Assembly (NCBI GenBank): GCA_044238845.1
Contig: JBIICN010000006.1
Location: 51,400-115,399, forward strand
Origin: UBA4416 sp044238845
GTDB taxonomy: Bacteria; Bacteroidota; Bacteroidia; B-17B0; Aurantibacillaceae
Length of the DNA stretch: 64,000 nucleotides
Direction of reading: 5' to 3'
The translations under genes were made by a program, and so were the position numbers. Shown one piece after another: positions 34,746-44,100 of the stretch. Each line of letters begins with the position of its first letter. Position 1 is the stretch's first letter. The notes below the pieces were generated by a model that searched no databases, had not been told where the DNA came from, and saw nothing but the letters and a program-made list of their open reading frames with translations.

Positions 34746-36710
34746 ATGATTTCAAAAAAGGTACTTCTTGTTTTTTTAATTTTTCAATTAAATTCCTCTT
34801 TTTCTCAATTCAAAGGAAGTTATCAATTTCCTGAAAAATTTAGTAAAAATTATTTTTTTGACCCCGTACTTTCGTATCAAAAACTTAATGGATTAAAAAT
34901 ATCAGGATTTACAGAAGAACAATTAGATATATACAAAATCCACAAAACATTTGACGTTCAAAAAGAATTTGATAATAATTCATTTTATCTTGAGTGGTTT
35001 GAATTAGAGAAATACTTATATCGATTAGTAGACACTATTTTGCCAAAAGATATAAAATCAAAACAACCGTTTGATGTTTTTATAGAAAGAGATATAAATT
35101 ATAATGCCCACGCACTAGGAAACGGTTTTGTATTTACTAATATTGGATTAATTGCCAATTGTAACAATGAAGCTGAGTTAGCCTATGTACTTGGACACGA
35201 AATAGGGCACTCTATTTTCAATCATGGATATATGATTAATGCAGATTATATTTCAGCATACAATCACAATAACATTTCACAGACCTCAAAAGAGTTTTAT
35301 TTAATGTACGAAAAAAGCCGAAAAGCGGAATTACAATCAGATTCATTTGCATATAGTTGTTTAAGTAAAGCAAATCTTAATTTAAACACAATTTCAAATT
35401 CTTTAAATATTTTACAATACTCAGAATATGCTTCTCAATTTTATGTTAATAAATCAAGGCGAGGCTCTTACAAAAGCTTTAATGCCATATTTTCAACGCA
35501 CCCTAGTTATGCTGACCGAAAAAAACTTTTAAATTCTTTTAAAAAAACGTTTAAAAAAACAGGTTCCAATTTTATAATTGATTCGCTTTATTTTAAAAAA
35601 ATAAAAAAAATCGCACACGAAGAATGTAAAAAAATGAGTATGGAAATAGGCGATTTTGAAAACTCATTAAAACTTGGCTTTATTGATTATTTGCAAGGAG
35701 ATAATAGTTTTAAAAACTTATTTTATATTTTCGAATCAATTAGAAGAATCATATATAGAAATCCAGAAATGAAAGATAAAGGATTTTTAGCCGAAGATTT
35801 GCAATTTACTGAATTTGAAAACACAAATTATAGCATCCTTAAATTACCTGAAATATTATTTATAGACTCTCTTCAATACATTAAAGCCTCTCAACATTCC
35901 ATGTTGACTAATGAAGATAAACCATTTAATACTTATGAACAGGCTTTTATTTTTTTTAATGATTTAGCTGAAGAAAAAGGCTTTAATGAGGCCGTTTTTA
36001 GCAAAGCACTGTATAATTACTTTAAAAAAGATGATGTTAAGTTTAAAGAAAATCTAACAAAATATCTTGAAAAAGGAGGAGGGGTATTCACAGATTTTGC
36101 AAATAATTTAAATCAAGTTGGTTTTCCATATATTAAAGAAGGTAAAACAAATATTTTAATTGACAACTCTTCAAATTTTACACGAAGTGATAATTATTAT
36201 CATTCTTTACAAAGAATTTCCTTTAATAAAGAAATACATGAGCTATTTAAGAATGATTCCGCGAAAATTCAGTTAACTATTTTTAATGAGCTTTTAGGAA
36301 CACAACCTAAAAAATTATATAATTATCAAAAACTAGCATGGAATTTACATCAATTATATAATGAAGTCGATGAAGAGAATTTTTATAAAAGAAGATATCA
36401 ATCCAAAGAAGATATGGATGCTCGAGCAAAAAGAAATAAATTCAATAAAAATTTAATGATTTATATTCCTGAATGGTACAAATGGTTTAAAGAAAATAAT
36501 TTTAATGGGATTGCGATTCAAAAAATGAAATATGAATACAAATCAATTAGAGAAGCAGAAGAATATCACAATTATTACTATTTAGGCTATTTTAATTTTC
36601 TTGACAATAAACCTTTTTTTGGCACTTGTATTAGAAATGGAAATATAAGAAAACAGAAAACAGTTGAAATGGCTTCAGATTTAAGGGAATATTTATTTTA
36701 CAAAGAATAA
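34746..36710 (+). CDS. Secreted M48-type zinc metallopeptidase with long C-terminal region
   Basis: 654 residues. A signal peptide (MISKKVLLVFLIFQLNSSFS) indicates export. The catalytic domain carries His151-Glu152-x-x-His155 (LGHEIGHS) and a third ligand Glu195 in RKAELQSDSFA, the M48 pattern. THPSYADRKKLL closes that domain near residue 260. The remaining 390 residues are Lys- and aromatic-rich without a recognised domain, unlike the short BepA/LoiP-type enzymes. It may act in outer-membrane protein quality control. It runs to within one base of the convergent vWA gene. Confidence 0.8.
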   Translation: MISKKVLLVFLIFQLNSSFSQFKGSYQFPEKFSKNYFFDPVLSYQKLNGLKISGFTEEQLDIYKIHKTFDVQKEFDNNSFYLEWFELEKYLYRLVDTILPKDIKSKQPFDVFIERDINYNAHALGNGFVFTNIGLIANCNNEAELAYVLGHEIGHSIFNHGYMINADYISAYNHNNISQTSKEFYLMYEKSRKAELQSDSFAYSCLSKANLNLNTISNSLNILQYSEYASQFYVNKSRRGSYKSFNAIFSTHPSYADRKKLLNSFKKTFKKTGSNFIIDSLYFKKIKKIAHEECKKMSMEIGDFENSLKLGFIDYLQGDNSFKNLFYIFESIRRIIYRNPEMKDKGFLAEDLQFTEFENTNYSILKLPEILFIDSLQYIKASQHSMLTNEDKPFNTYEQAFIFFNDLAEEKGFNEAVFSKALYNYFKKDDVKFKENLTKYLEKGGGVFTDFANNLNQVGFPYIKEGKTNILIDNSSNFTRSDNYYHSLQRISFNKEIHELFKNDSAKIQLTIFNELLGTQPKKLYNYQKLAWNLHQLYNEVDEENFYKRRYQSKEDMDARAKRNKFNKNLMIYIPEWYKWFKENNFNGIAIQKMKYEYKSIREAEEYHNYYYLGYFNFLDNKPFFGTCIRNGNIRKQKTVEMASDLREYLFYKE

Positions 36711-36711
36711 T

Positions 36712-38091
36712 TTACTTATACAATTCCACTCTCGTCTCTATATCTGATTTAACTGTAAACTTTTTCTCTATAGTATAAATAGAACCTTTTAAAGATTTAG
36801 CTCTCCACTCTATTCTGTAATTACCAGGTTGTAGATAATAGGTTTGTGAGGTTGTAGAATTTAAATTACAAACCCATTCAAGCTTTTTGGTGTCTTTATA
36901 AATACTACCGTCGCCATTATCTAAAGCTTTAATAGTTAACATCCCTGCATTTGGTAATTCAATGAGTTTGGTTTGTGATTGCTCTACTTTTACTCCACTC
37001 ATATAAGTACGCGGTAAGGTTAAAATCTCTAAATCATAACTTCCAGTAATATATTTCTCAGTCGTATTCATTTGCTGAACATTAAGCGTTTGCATATTGC
37101 CACTAGCTTTTCGCACAATACTTTTTATTTTTTCGTTAAAATTATAAACGCCCATTGGTCTGCGTAATTCAATAAATCCTTGAGGCGCGTCAATAGGGAT
37201 AATGGTATGTTTACCTTGTGTTAACTTTATATCTTTACTTTCAGTTGGAGGAATAGTGTGAGCAATCACTTTATAGGTTGGAAAATCATCTAAATACAAG
37301 GTGTCAGGATTTCCTTTTTGATTTAAAGTATGGATGTAATTATATGAATAATTACCTGTAGCCGTATTATAAAATGTCATATTAACATTCGTTTCACTAG
37401 GATACGATTTTGAATCCAATAAATTAACCTGAGCGGATGTTTTATTTAATTTTTGTTTAGAAATGATGGCGCTAATATCTTTTAGCAAATTAGAATTATC
37501 AAAATCATAATAATCTCCAACGCATTCAAAGGTCTTTATTTGTTCTACACTTAATCCAATTCCAATAATAAAAGGTTTAAATACAATTCCTTTTTCCATT
37601 AATTTCATTCGAGCTTTGCAAGGATCTCCATCACACTCCTCTATTCCATCAGTAATTAAAATGATCATATTCACAGCCTTTGCATCTGGAAAATCATTTG
37701 CGGACTCAGTCAAAGAATGTTCAATTGGAGTTATACCTGTTGGCTTGGCCTCTGCCACTTTTGATTTAATTAAAGCGATGTTATTCTTTGCAAAAGGAAC
37801 AACTAGCTTAGAGTCTTTACAATCTCCTGGAGGGTATTTCACTGTATGACCATACATTCGCAAAGCAAATTGTATATTCTTTTGTTTATTTAAACTATCT
37901 AAAAACTTATAAAACAACTCTTTAGCGCCCTGAATACGAGTTGTATTCTTATGTTTTGTTTTCATACTGTTACTAGCGTCAAACACAAATAACACTCTGG
38001 TTAAAGTCGGTTCCGTTTTTTTTACTTGAGCTTGTGTTGAATAAGCTCCTAAAAAAAACAAAGAGAATATTATAATTCGGAATAATGTCAT
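36712..38091 (-). CDS. Secreted von Willebrand factor A domain protein
   Basis: 459 residues. A signal peptide (MTLFRIIIFSLFFLGAYSTQAQ) precedes a vWA domain (about 31-210) with the metal-ion site DASNS (Asp38), TGITP and ITDGIEEC. The rest looks like beta-sandwich repeats, and a YYLQPGNYRIEWRAK block lies near the end. There is no T9SS sorting domain, so it may stay periplasmic or reach the surface another way. vWA domains bind proteins through the metal ion; the partner is unknown. Confidence 0.8.
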   Translation of the reverse strand: MTLFRIIIFSLFFLGAYSTQAQVKKTEPTLTRVLFVFDASNSMKTKHKNTTRIQGAKELFYKFLDSLNKQKNIQFALRMYGHTVKYPPGDCKDSKLVVPFAKNNIALIKSKVAEAKPTGITPIEHSLTESANDFPDAKAVNMIILITDGIEECDGDPCKARMKLMEKGIVFKPFIIGIGLSVEQIKTFECVGDYYDFDNSNLLKDISAIISKQKLNKTSAQVNLLDSKSYPSETNVNMTFYNTATGNYSYNYIHTLNQKGNPDTLYLDDFPTYKVIAHTIPPTESKDIKLTQGKHTIIPIDAPQGFIELRRPMGVYNFNEKIKSIVRKASGNMQTLNVQQMNTTEKYITGSYDLEILTLPRTYMSGVKVEQSQTKLIELPNAGMLTIKALDNGDGSIYKDTKKLEWVCNLNSTTSQTYYLQPGNYRIEWRAKSLKGSIYTIEKKFTVKSDIETRVELYK

Positions 38092-38186
38092 TTAAAATAT
38101 ATAATTCCAAATTTAAATGAGGATACAGCTATAAATGGGAATAAAACAGAAACTTATTAAAAATGAAATGCTAAGAAGCCAAAAAA

Positions 38187-40217
38187 TTATCTAATAATAT
38201 TTAAATGACCTTTTAATTGAATATACTCGCCACGAGCATTTTTGTATTCAATTAAATACACATATACATCATCTGTTGCGGCGTCGCCCGTCCAACCTTC
38301 GGTATCACTTTGGGTTTCAAATATTTTGACTCCCCAACGGTTAAACACCTTCACTTTATAATCCGTTTTCTCAACATATTGGGCAATTGGTAACCAAACA
38401 TTATTTATGCCTTTTGGAGAAAAAGCATTTGGAACAAATACATTAACCTCAAGATAAGCATCTGCCGGGTTAGACTTAGCTAAATCTTTAAACCCATATA
38501 CATTTCCTATTCCTTCAACAGCTTCTACATAATACGAGAACTTCCCTTGATCACTCACATAGTCTTGAACATTATCAGTATAAGTGCTTGTCAAAAAAGG
38601 AACATTAATAATTGGAGTTGGATCAAACACACCATTTATCGACCTATAAATATTAAATGATTCTACTCCACCAGACCATGTTGTATAATCGTCCCAAGTT
38701 AAATTATTTTTAAAAACACTCTCATTGTCGTTATTTACTTTTAAAACAATGTTTTTAGAAATATTACTTACAGCGCCAGGATTATCGCAATCATCAGCTA
38801 CTTGAACCTTATAATAATAATTTTTGTCTGTTGACTTGACGTCTTTATCAATAAATGTATAAGGAGAAATTGTTGCTGTTACAGTAGCTAATTTTGTAAA
38901 ACTAACACCCAAATCTATTGATTTATAAATCACACAACCATTAAATGATTTTGTTGTATCAACAGAATATGTTACCTCAATTTGTTTATTAATTGTATTT
39001 ACACTAACGGAATTAATATAAACATAAGAAGGTCCTGGAAGTCCTGTGGCAACAAAGCATTGAACGTTAGAACTAGCGCTAATTGATAAATCCGAATTCC
39101 ATACTCTAACAATATAACAATAAGTATCACCAGGCGATAATCCGGAATGAGAAAATGCACCATTGCTGGATGAACCCACAAGTGTATAAGCACCGCCATT
39201 TACTTTACAATAAACCTCATACTTTAAAACTCCTTTAGGCATATTAGTATAGGTTGTCCATGCTAAATTAGCTGTTCGAGAACATAAATCATAAACGGGT
39301 GCATTTAAAAACATTGTATTGTGTAAAGGACTAGGAATGCTATAAATACCACAACTATCAACAGAAGCAATAACATAACCTTCTGAAGCAGTGCTTGCAC
39401 CCGAAGCGGTATAAGTAAAAGATGTGTTATTATATCCATAAATGGTATCAATAGCAACTACAGAAACTCCATTAGACTTATAAATAATATAAGCAACTAC
39501 ATCTTTTGAAGTTGAAGCTGGCCAACCAAGTAAGGTTTGTCCGCTACTATTTACAGAAACTGAATCTAAAGATAATCTATTTGGAGGAAAACGATTATAA
39601 CAAGTATCGCCATTTAAATTAGATACCGAAATACATCCTGAAGCATCAGAAATTTCTACCTTATAATTATAATAAACTTTGCACAAATCAATCGTATCCT
39701 TATAACTTAAACTACTCCCTACATATAAAGGATTCCAAGAACCTGTTGTCTTTGTTCTAGAAAGTGTATATGTTGGAGATGAAGATGGAAGTAACGGAGT
39801 TGCTAAAGCATTCCAGTTTAAACTGACAATACCGTTTCCAGGATTACTCAAATTTAAAAAAACAGAACGAACTGTTGCAGATGGAACAGACGTATTAGTT
39901 CCAGCGCTACTAATTGTAGTGATATAATAATATTGTGATTGTAATCCTACATTAGATGGTGTGTGAGTATAAGATGTTTGAGAAATGGAACTTACGGTTC
40001 CTACTAATGTAAATGGGCCTGTTTGAGATCCAGATGACCAAATTTGATATTGTGTAAATTCATTTGAAGGATCGGCTGGTGCAATCCATGTTACAACTGC
40101 ACTTGTTGGAGAGGTAACAGAAATACATCTTATTTCTGGAGCAGCAACTTGAGAATATCCTTTGTATAAAAGGAAAAAGTTTAAGAATACTGAAAAATAT
40201 AGATTTACTTTTCTCAA
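38187..40217 (-). CDS. T9SS-secreted fibronectin type III protein with CHU_C sorting domain
   Basis: 676 residues. A signal peptide (MRKVNLYFSVFLNFFLLYKGYSQ) is followed by several fibronectin type III-like repeats (SAVVTWIAPAD, IVSLNWNAL, LAWTTY, LTWDDY) and a C-terminal domain of the gliding-motility-associated type: VNVFVPNAFSPKGINNVW, KVFNRWGVKIFE and GHLNIIR. This type B signal directs export through the SprA pore and surface attachment or release. It is probably an adhesin or scaffold; no enzymatic domain is visible. Confidence 0.85.
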   Translation of the reverse strand: MRKVNLYFSVFLNFFLLYKGYSQVAAPEIRCISVTSPTSAVVTWIAPADPSNEFTQYQIWSSGSQTGPFTLVGTVSSISQTSYTHTPSNVGLQSQYYYITTISSAGTNTSVPSATVRSVFLNLSNPGNGIVSLNWNALATPLLPSSSPTYTLSRTKTTGSWNPLYVGSSLSYKDTIDLCKVYYNYKVEISDASGCISVSNLNGDTCYNRFPPNRLSLDSVSVNSSGQTLLGWPASTSKDVVAYIIYKSNGVSVVAIDTIYGYNNTSFTYTASGASTASEGYVIASVDSCGIYSIPSPLHNTMFLNAPVYDLCSRTANLAWTTYTNMPKGVLKYEVYCKVNGGAYTLVGSSSNGAFSHSGLSPGDTYCYIVRVWNSDLSISASSNVQCFVATGLPGPSYVYINSVSVNTINKQIEVTYSVDTTKSFNGCVIYKSIDLGVSFTKLATVTATISPYTFIDKDVKSTDKNYYYKVQVADDCDNPGAVSNISKNIVLKVNNDNESVFKNNLTWDDYTTWSGGVESFNIYRSINGVFDPTPIINVPFLTSTYTDNVQDYVSDQGKFSYYVEAVEGIGNVYGFKDLAKSNPADAYLEVNVFVPNAFSPKGINNVWLPIAQYVEKTDYKVKVFNRWGVKIFETQSDTEGWTGDAATDDVYVYLIEYKNARGEYIQLKGHLNIIR

Positions 40218-40339
40218 AAAAATAGAATTAAATACTTATTAATCAAATACAAAGTAACGAAAATCTAACAGTTTTAGTATCTAAAAAAACATAAAACTAT
40301 TAAAAAAGGCTTTTTAATGAGTAAGTCTTAAAAAAACGA

Positions 40340-40347
40340 TATTTTTG
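40340..40347 (+). promoter_or_regulatory. -7 box of the thiolase gene
   Basis: TATTTTTG matches TAnnTTTG, 20 bases before the ATG at 40368. The -33 element is imperfect. Confidence 0.5.
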
Positions 40348-40367
40348 CAACACTAAACATAACCACT

Positions 40368-41573
40368 ATGCAACAAGCTTATATTATAAATGGCGTAAGA
40401 ACAGCCATCGGAAATTTTGGAGGAACTCTTTCAACTGTGCGTACAGATGATTTGGCAACCTTAGTTTTAAAAGAATTAATGGCAAAAAATCCTTCAGTAG
40501 ACTTTTCGAAAGTTGCAGATGTGATTATGGGCTGTGCTAACCAAGCTGGTGAAGATAATCGCAATGTAGCTCGAATGGCTTCTTTAATGGCTGGTTTACC
40601 AATCACGGTTCCTGGTCAAACCGTAAATCGTTTATGTGCATCTGGTTTAAGTGCTACTGTTGACGCTGCTAGATACATTCAATTAGGTGATGCTGATTTA
40701 ATGATTTCTTCAGGTGTTGAAAATATGACTCGTGGCCCATTAGTAATGAGCAAAGCAAGTTCTGCTTTTGGTCGCGACCAACAATTATTTGATAGTAGTT
40801 TTGGATGGAGATTTATCAATCCAAAATTAAAAGAACAATATGGTGTAGATGCCATGGGCGAAACTGCTGAAAATGTTGCAGAAATGCACAAAATTAGCCG
40901 CGAAGACCAAGATGCCTTTGCTTTATGGAGTCAGCAAAAAGCCGCTAAAGCAATGGCAGCTGGAAGATTTGAAAAAGAAATTGTACCAGTTGAAATTCCT
41001 CAAAAAAAGGGAGATGCTTTAATCTTTAAAACAGATGAGTTTGCAAAAGCTAATACCACTTTAGAAGGTTTACAAAAACTAAAAGCCTCTTTTAGAAAAG
41101 AAGGAACGGTTACAGCAGGTAATGCCTCAGGATTAAATGATGGAGCAGCGGCTATTTTATTAGCTAGCGAAAATGCCATTAAATCATATAACTTAAAACC
41201 ATTAGCTCGTATTGTAAGTAGTGCTGTTGTTGGAGTTGAGCCACGCATTATGGGATTAGGTCCTGTTGAAGCTGCGAACCAAGCATTAAAAAAAGCAGGC
41301 TTAACATGGAATGATATTGATATTATTGAATTGAATGAAGCTTTTGCTGCTCAAGCATTAGGCTGTACTCGTCAATGGAAATTAGATGATAAAGACCCAC
41401 GTATCAATCCAAATGGTGGCGCCATTGCTTTAGGACATCCATTAGGAATGAGCGGAGCTCGTATCATTAATTCAGCAGCTATCGAGTTAAATCTTCAAAA
41501 TAAAAAATACGCCTTAGCTACTATGTGTATTGGTGTTGGACAAGGTTACGCCGCTATCATTGAAAGAGCTTAA
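40368..41573 (+). CDS. Thiolase (acetyl-CoA acyltransferase, PcaF-like)
   Basis: 401 residues. The nucleophile is Cys90 in NRLCASGLSA; NEAFAAQALG, GHPLGMSGAR and the second active-site Cys in MCIGVGQG are all present. The block DDKDPRINPNGGAIALGHP closely resembles 3-oxoadipyl-CoA thiolases (PcaF/PaaJ), but acetyl-CoA acetyltransferases of the same branch look alike. It lies alone, with no ring-degradation genes around, so a general role in fatty-acid or acetoacetyl-CoA metabolism is as likely. A 3-hydroxybutyrate dehydrogenase is encoded at 56453. Confidence 0.9.
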   Translation: MQQAYIINGVRTAIGNFGGTLSTVRTDDLATLVLKELMAKNPSVDFSKVADVIMGCANQAGEDNRNVARMASLMAGLPITVPGQTVNRLCASGLSATVDAARYIQLGDADLMISSGVENMTRGPLVMSKASSAFGRDQQLFDSSFGWRFINPKLKEQYGVDAMGETAENVAEMHKISREDQDAFALWSQQKAAKAMAAGRFEKEIVPVEIPQKKGDALIFKTDEFAKANTTLEGLQKLKASFRKEGTVTAGNASGLNDGAAAILLASENAIKSYNLKPLARIVSSAVVGVEPRIMGLGPVEAANQALKKAGLTWNDIDIIELNEAFAAQALGCTRQWKLDDKDPRINPNGGAIALGHPLGMSGARIINSAAIELNLQNKKYALATMCIGVGQGYAAIIERA

Positions 41574-41644
41574 ATTAAATAATGGTTTTAGACGTCAAAT
41601 TTCAGGTTTGAAATACTTCATAAATCTTAAATCAAAATTCTTAA

Positions 41645-42775
41645 ATGGTATACTTAGATTATAACGCAACAACTCCAGTTGACGAAAGAGTATTAGCCGA
41701 AATGCTACCTTTTTTTACTGAACATTTTGGTAACGCTTCTAGTAGCACGCACCCTTTGGGTTGGTATGCTCAAGGTGCTGTTGAAAAAGCGCGACAACAA
41801 GTAGCTGATTTTATTGGTGCTGAAAACTCAGAAATTGTTTTTACCTCAGGAGCAACCGAGGCTATTAATATGGCTTTGAAAGGAGTTTTTGAAGCGTACA
41901 AAACTAAAGGAAACCATATTATAACTTGCAAAACAGAGCACAAAGCAGTTTTAGATACCTGTGCCTATTTAGAAGAAAAAGGGGCTATTGTTACTTATTT
42001 AAATGTTGACCAAGAAGGACGAATTGATTTAGATGAACTCAAAGAAAGCTTTACTCCAAAAACTATTTTAGTAGCTATTATGGCGGCTAATAACGAAACC
42101 GGTGTTTTACAAGATTTAGAGAAAATTTCAGAAATAACTCGTCGAAATGAATCTATCTTTTTTAGCGACACCACTCAAATGGCTGGAAAATTGCCTATTG
42201 CTGTAAATGAAATGGGATTGGATTTATGTTGTATTTCGGCTCATAAACTATACGGACCAAAAGGTGTTGGCGCTTTATATATAAGACGTAAAAATCCAAG
42301 AGTCAATTTAATCCCATTATTTCATGGTGGAGGACACGAACACTACAAACGCAGTGGAACTTTAAACGTAACGGGAGTTGTAGGTTTAGGAAAAGCCTGC
42401 GAAATTGCTCAAAACGAATATTGGGATAATAATATGCATATTTCAAAAGTAAGAGGACATCTAGAACATCAATTACTCGAAATACCAGACTTAAGAATCA
42501 ACGGTTCAACAAGATACAGACTTTACAATACATCAAACATTTACTTTCCATTGTTAAAAGATGGAAGTAATTTGTTTTCTAAAATTAAAAATCAATACGC
42601 AGTTTCATTAGGATCAGCTTGCAATTCAACTAACGCAGAACCATCTCATGTTTTAATAGCTATGGGATTAGAAAAAGAAGAATCACAAAGTTGCATTCGC
42701 TTCTCATTTGGTAAAAAAAGCCAAAAAGAAGAAGTTGAAAAATTAGCTGAATTAATCTTATCGCTTTATAAATAG
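41645..42775 (+). CDS. Cysteine desulfurase (IscS/NifS-like)
   Basis: 376 residues, PLP-dependent class V aminotransferase fold. It removes sulfur from cysteine for Fe-S clusters and thio-modified tRNA. The cofactor lysine is Lys201 in SAHKLYGPKG and the persulfide-forming cysteine is Cys326 in GSACNS; YLDYNATTPVD at the start and NNETGVLQD are conserved. No isc or suf scaffold gene is adjacent, so it may be the housekeeping enzyme or a dedicated one. Confidence 0.9.
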   Translation: MVYLDYNATTPVDERVLAEMLPFFTEHFGNASSSTHPLGWYAQGAVEKARQQVADFIGAENSEIVFTSGATEAINMALKGVFEAYKTKGNHIITCKTEHKAVLDTCAYLEEKGAIVTYLNVDQEGRIDLDELKESFTPKTILVAIMAANNETGVLQDLEKISEITRRNESIFFSDTTQMAGKLPIAVNEMGLDLCCISAHKLYGPKGVGALYIRRKNPRVNLIPLFHGGGHEHYKRSGTLNVTGVVGLGKACEIAQNEYWDNNMHISKVRGHLEHQLLEIPDLRINGSTRYRLYNTSNIYFPLLKDGSNLFSKIKNQYAVSLGSACNSTNAEPSHVLIAMGLEKEESQSCIRFSFGKKSQKEEVEKLAELILSLYK

Positions 42776-42856
42776 CTTTCCTCTCAGAAATAAGCTGTTA
42801 AGTCCCCTAAAACGAATTATAAACCTTAATTTGTTCATTATTAATAATTTAAGATT

Positions 42857-42888
42857 TTTGGCTTTTGGTTTTTTATAGCTTATCTTTG
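42857..42888 (+). promoter_or_regulatory. Promoter of the desaturase gene
   Basis: TTTG at 42857-42860, 20-base spacer, TATCTTTG at 42881-42888. The ATG follows 19 bases later. Confidence 0.75.
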
Positions 42889-42907
42889 ACACAAAAACAC
42901 ACAATAA

Positions 42908-44008
42908 ATGAGTACCCAATCAATCAGATTCAACAATGCAAATCGTTCCTTTTATTTAACAGCAAAAAAACGAGTAGACGAATATTTTAAAGAAAACAAC
43001 CTCTCCAGATATGGCAATGCTCAAATGGTCATCAAATCCATTTTTATGTTTGCATTATATTTCACTCCTTTTTTACTACTCATTTTTAATGTTTTCGATA
43101 ATCTATGGATTCAATCATTATTATGCATTTTAATGGGATTTGGAATGAGTGGCATTGGTTTATCTATAATGCACGATGCTAATCATGGGTCTTATTCACG
43201 AAATGCAAAATTGAATGCTTTAATGTGTAGAAGTATGAATTTTATTGGAGGAAGTTCTTTAAATTGGCAATTACAACACAATAATTTACACCATACTTAT
43301 ACCAATATCGAAGGTCATGATGAGGATATCGCACCTCCAGGATTCTTAAGATTTTCTCCTCATGCCGAGTATAAATGGATTCATAAATTTCAATTTTTAT
43401 ACGCTTGGTTCTTTTATGGTTTAATGACTATTATGTGGGCTACTACCAAAGACTTTCAACAGTTAGCTCGTTATAACAAAATGGGATTATTAGCTATTAG
43501 AAAAACAACTTATAAAAAAGAATTATACTTATTGATACTTAACAAGTTATTTTATTTAGGATATAGCTTAGGACTTCCCTTATTAGTAATGAATAGTCCT
43601 TGGTATCAAATTCTTATTGGCTGGTCGATTATGCATTTTACTTGCGGAATGATTTTAGCATTAATTTTTCAGCCAGCTCATGTAGTGGATCTAACAGAAT
43701 TTCCTTTACCTGATGAAAAAGGAAATATGCAAGATGATTGGGCTGCTCATCAATTAAAAACAACTACCAATTTTGCTCAAAAAAGTTGGGCTTTCTCTTG
43801 GTTTGTAGGTGGATTAAATTTTCAAGTAGAACATCACTTATTCCCTAATATTTGCCATGTTCATTACAAAAAAATTGCTCCAATTATCAAAAAAACAGCT
43901 GAAGAATTTAATTTGCCTTACTATTCTAAAAAAACTTTTATAGGAGCATTAGCCGCTCATGCTAAACTTTTGTATCAATTAGGTCAACCAACTCCTAAAA
44001 TGGCTTAA
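42908..44008 (+). CDS. Front-end-type fatty acid (acyl-lipid) desaturase
   Basis: 366 residues, integral membrane di-iron enzyme. The three histidine boxes are HDANH (89-93), HNNLHH (from 124) and QVEHH near residue 306. Gln in place of the first His of the third box is the mark of front-end (delta-5/delta-6-like) desaturases. There is no fused cytochrome b5 domain, so electrons come from a separate ferredoxin or b5. It probably adjusts membrane fluidity. It has its own promoter and terminator. Confidence 0.85.
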   Translation: MSTQSIRFNNANRSFYLTAKKRVDEYFKENNLSRYGNAQMVIKSIFMFALYFTPFLLLIFNVFDNLWIQSLLCILMGFGMSGIGLSIMHDANHGSYSRNAKLNALMCRSMNFIGGSSLNWQLQHNNLHHTYTNIEGHDEDIAPPGFLRFSPHAEYKWIHKFQFLYAWFFYGLMTIMWATTKDFQQLARYNKMGLLAIRKTTYKKELYLLILNKLFYLGYSLGLPLLVMNSPWYQILIGWSIMHFTCGMILALIFQPAHVVDLTEFPLPDEKGNMQDDWAAHQLKTTTNFAQKSWAFSWFVGGLNFQVEHHLFPNICHVHYKKIAPIIKKTAEEFNLPYYSKKTFIGALAAHAKLLYQLGQPTPKMA

Positions 44009-44028
44009 TACTTAACAAATCATTGTTT

Positions 44029-44059
44029 AAAATGCAGACCCAACCCGTCTGCATTTTTT
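44029..44059 (+). terminator. Terminator after the desaturase gene
   Basis: Stem AAAATGCAGAC/GTCTGCATTTT with a seven-base loop and a T-run. Confidence 0.9.
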
Positions 44060-44100
44060 ATTAAAAAAGATTTACTTCGTACTACTAAACTAAATCGATT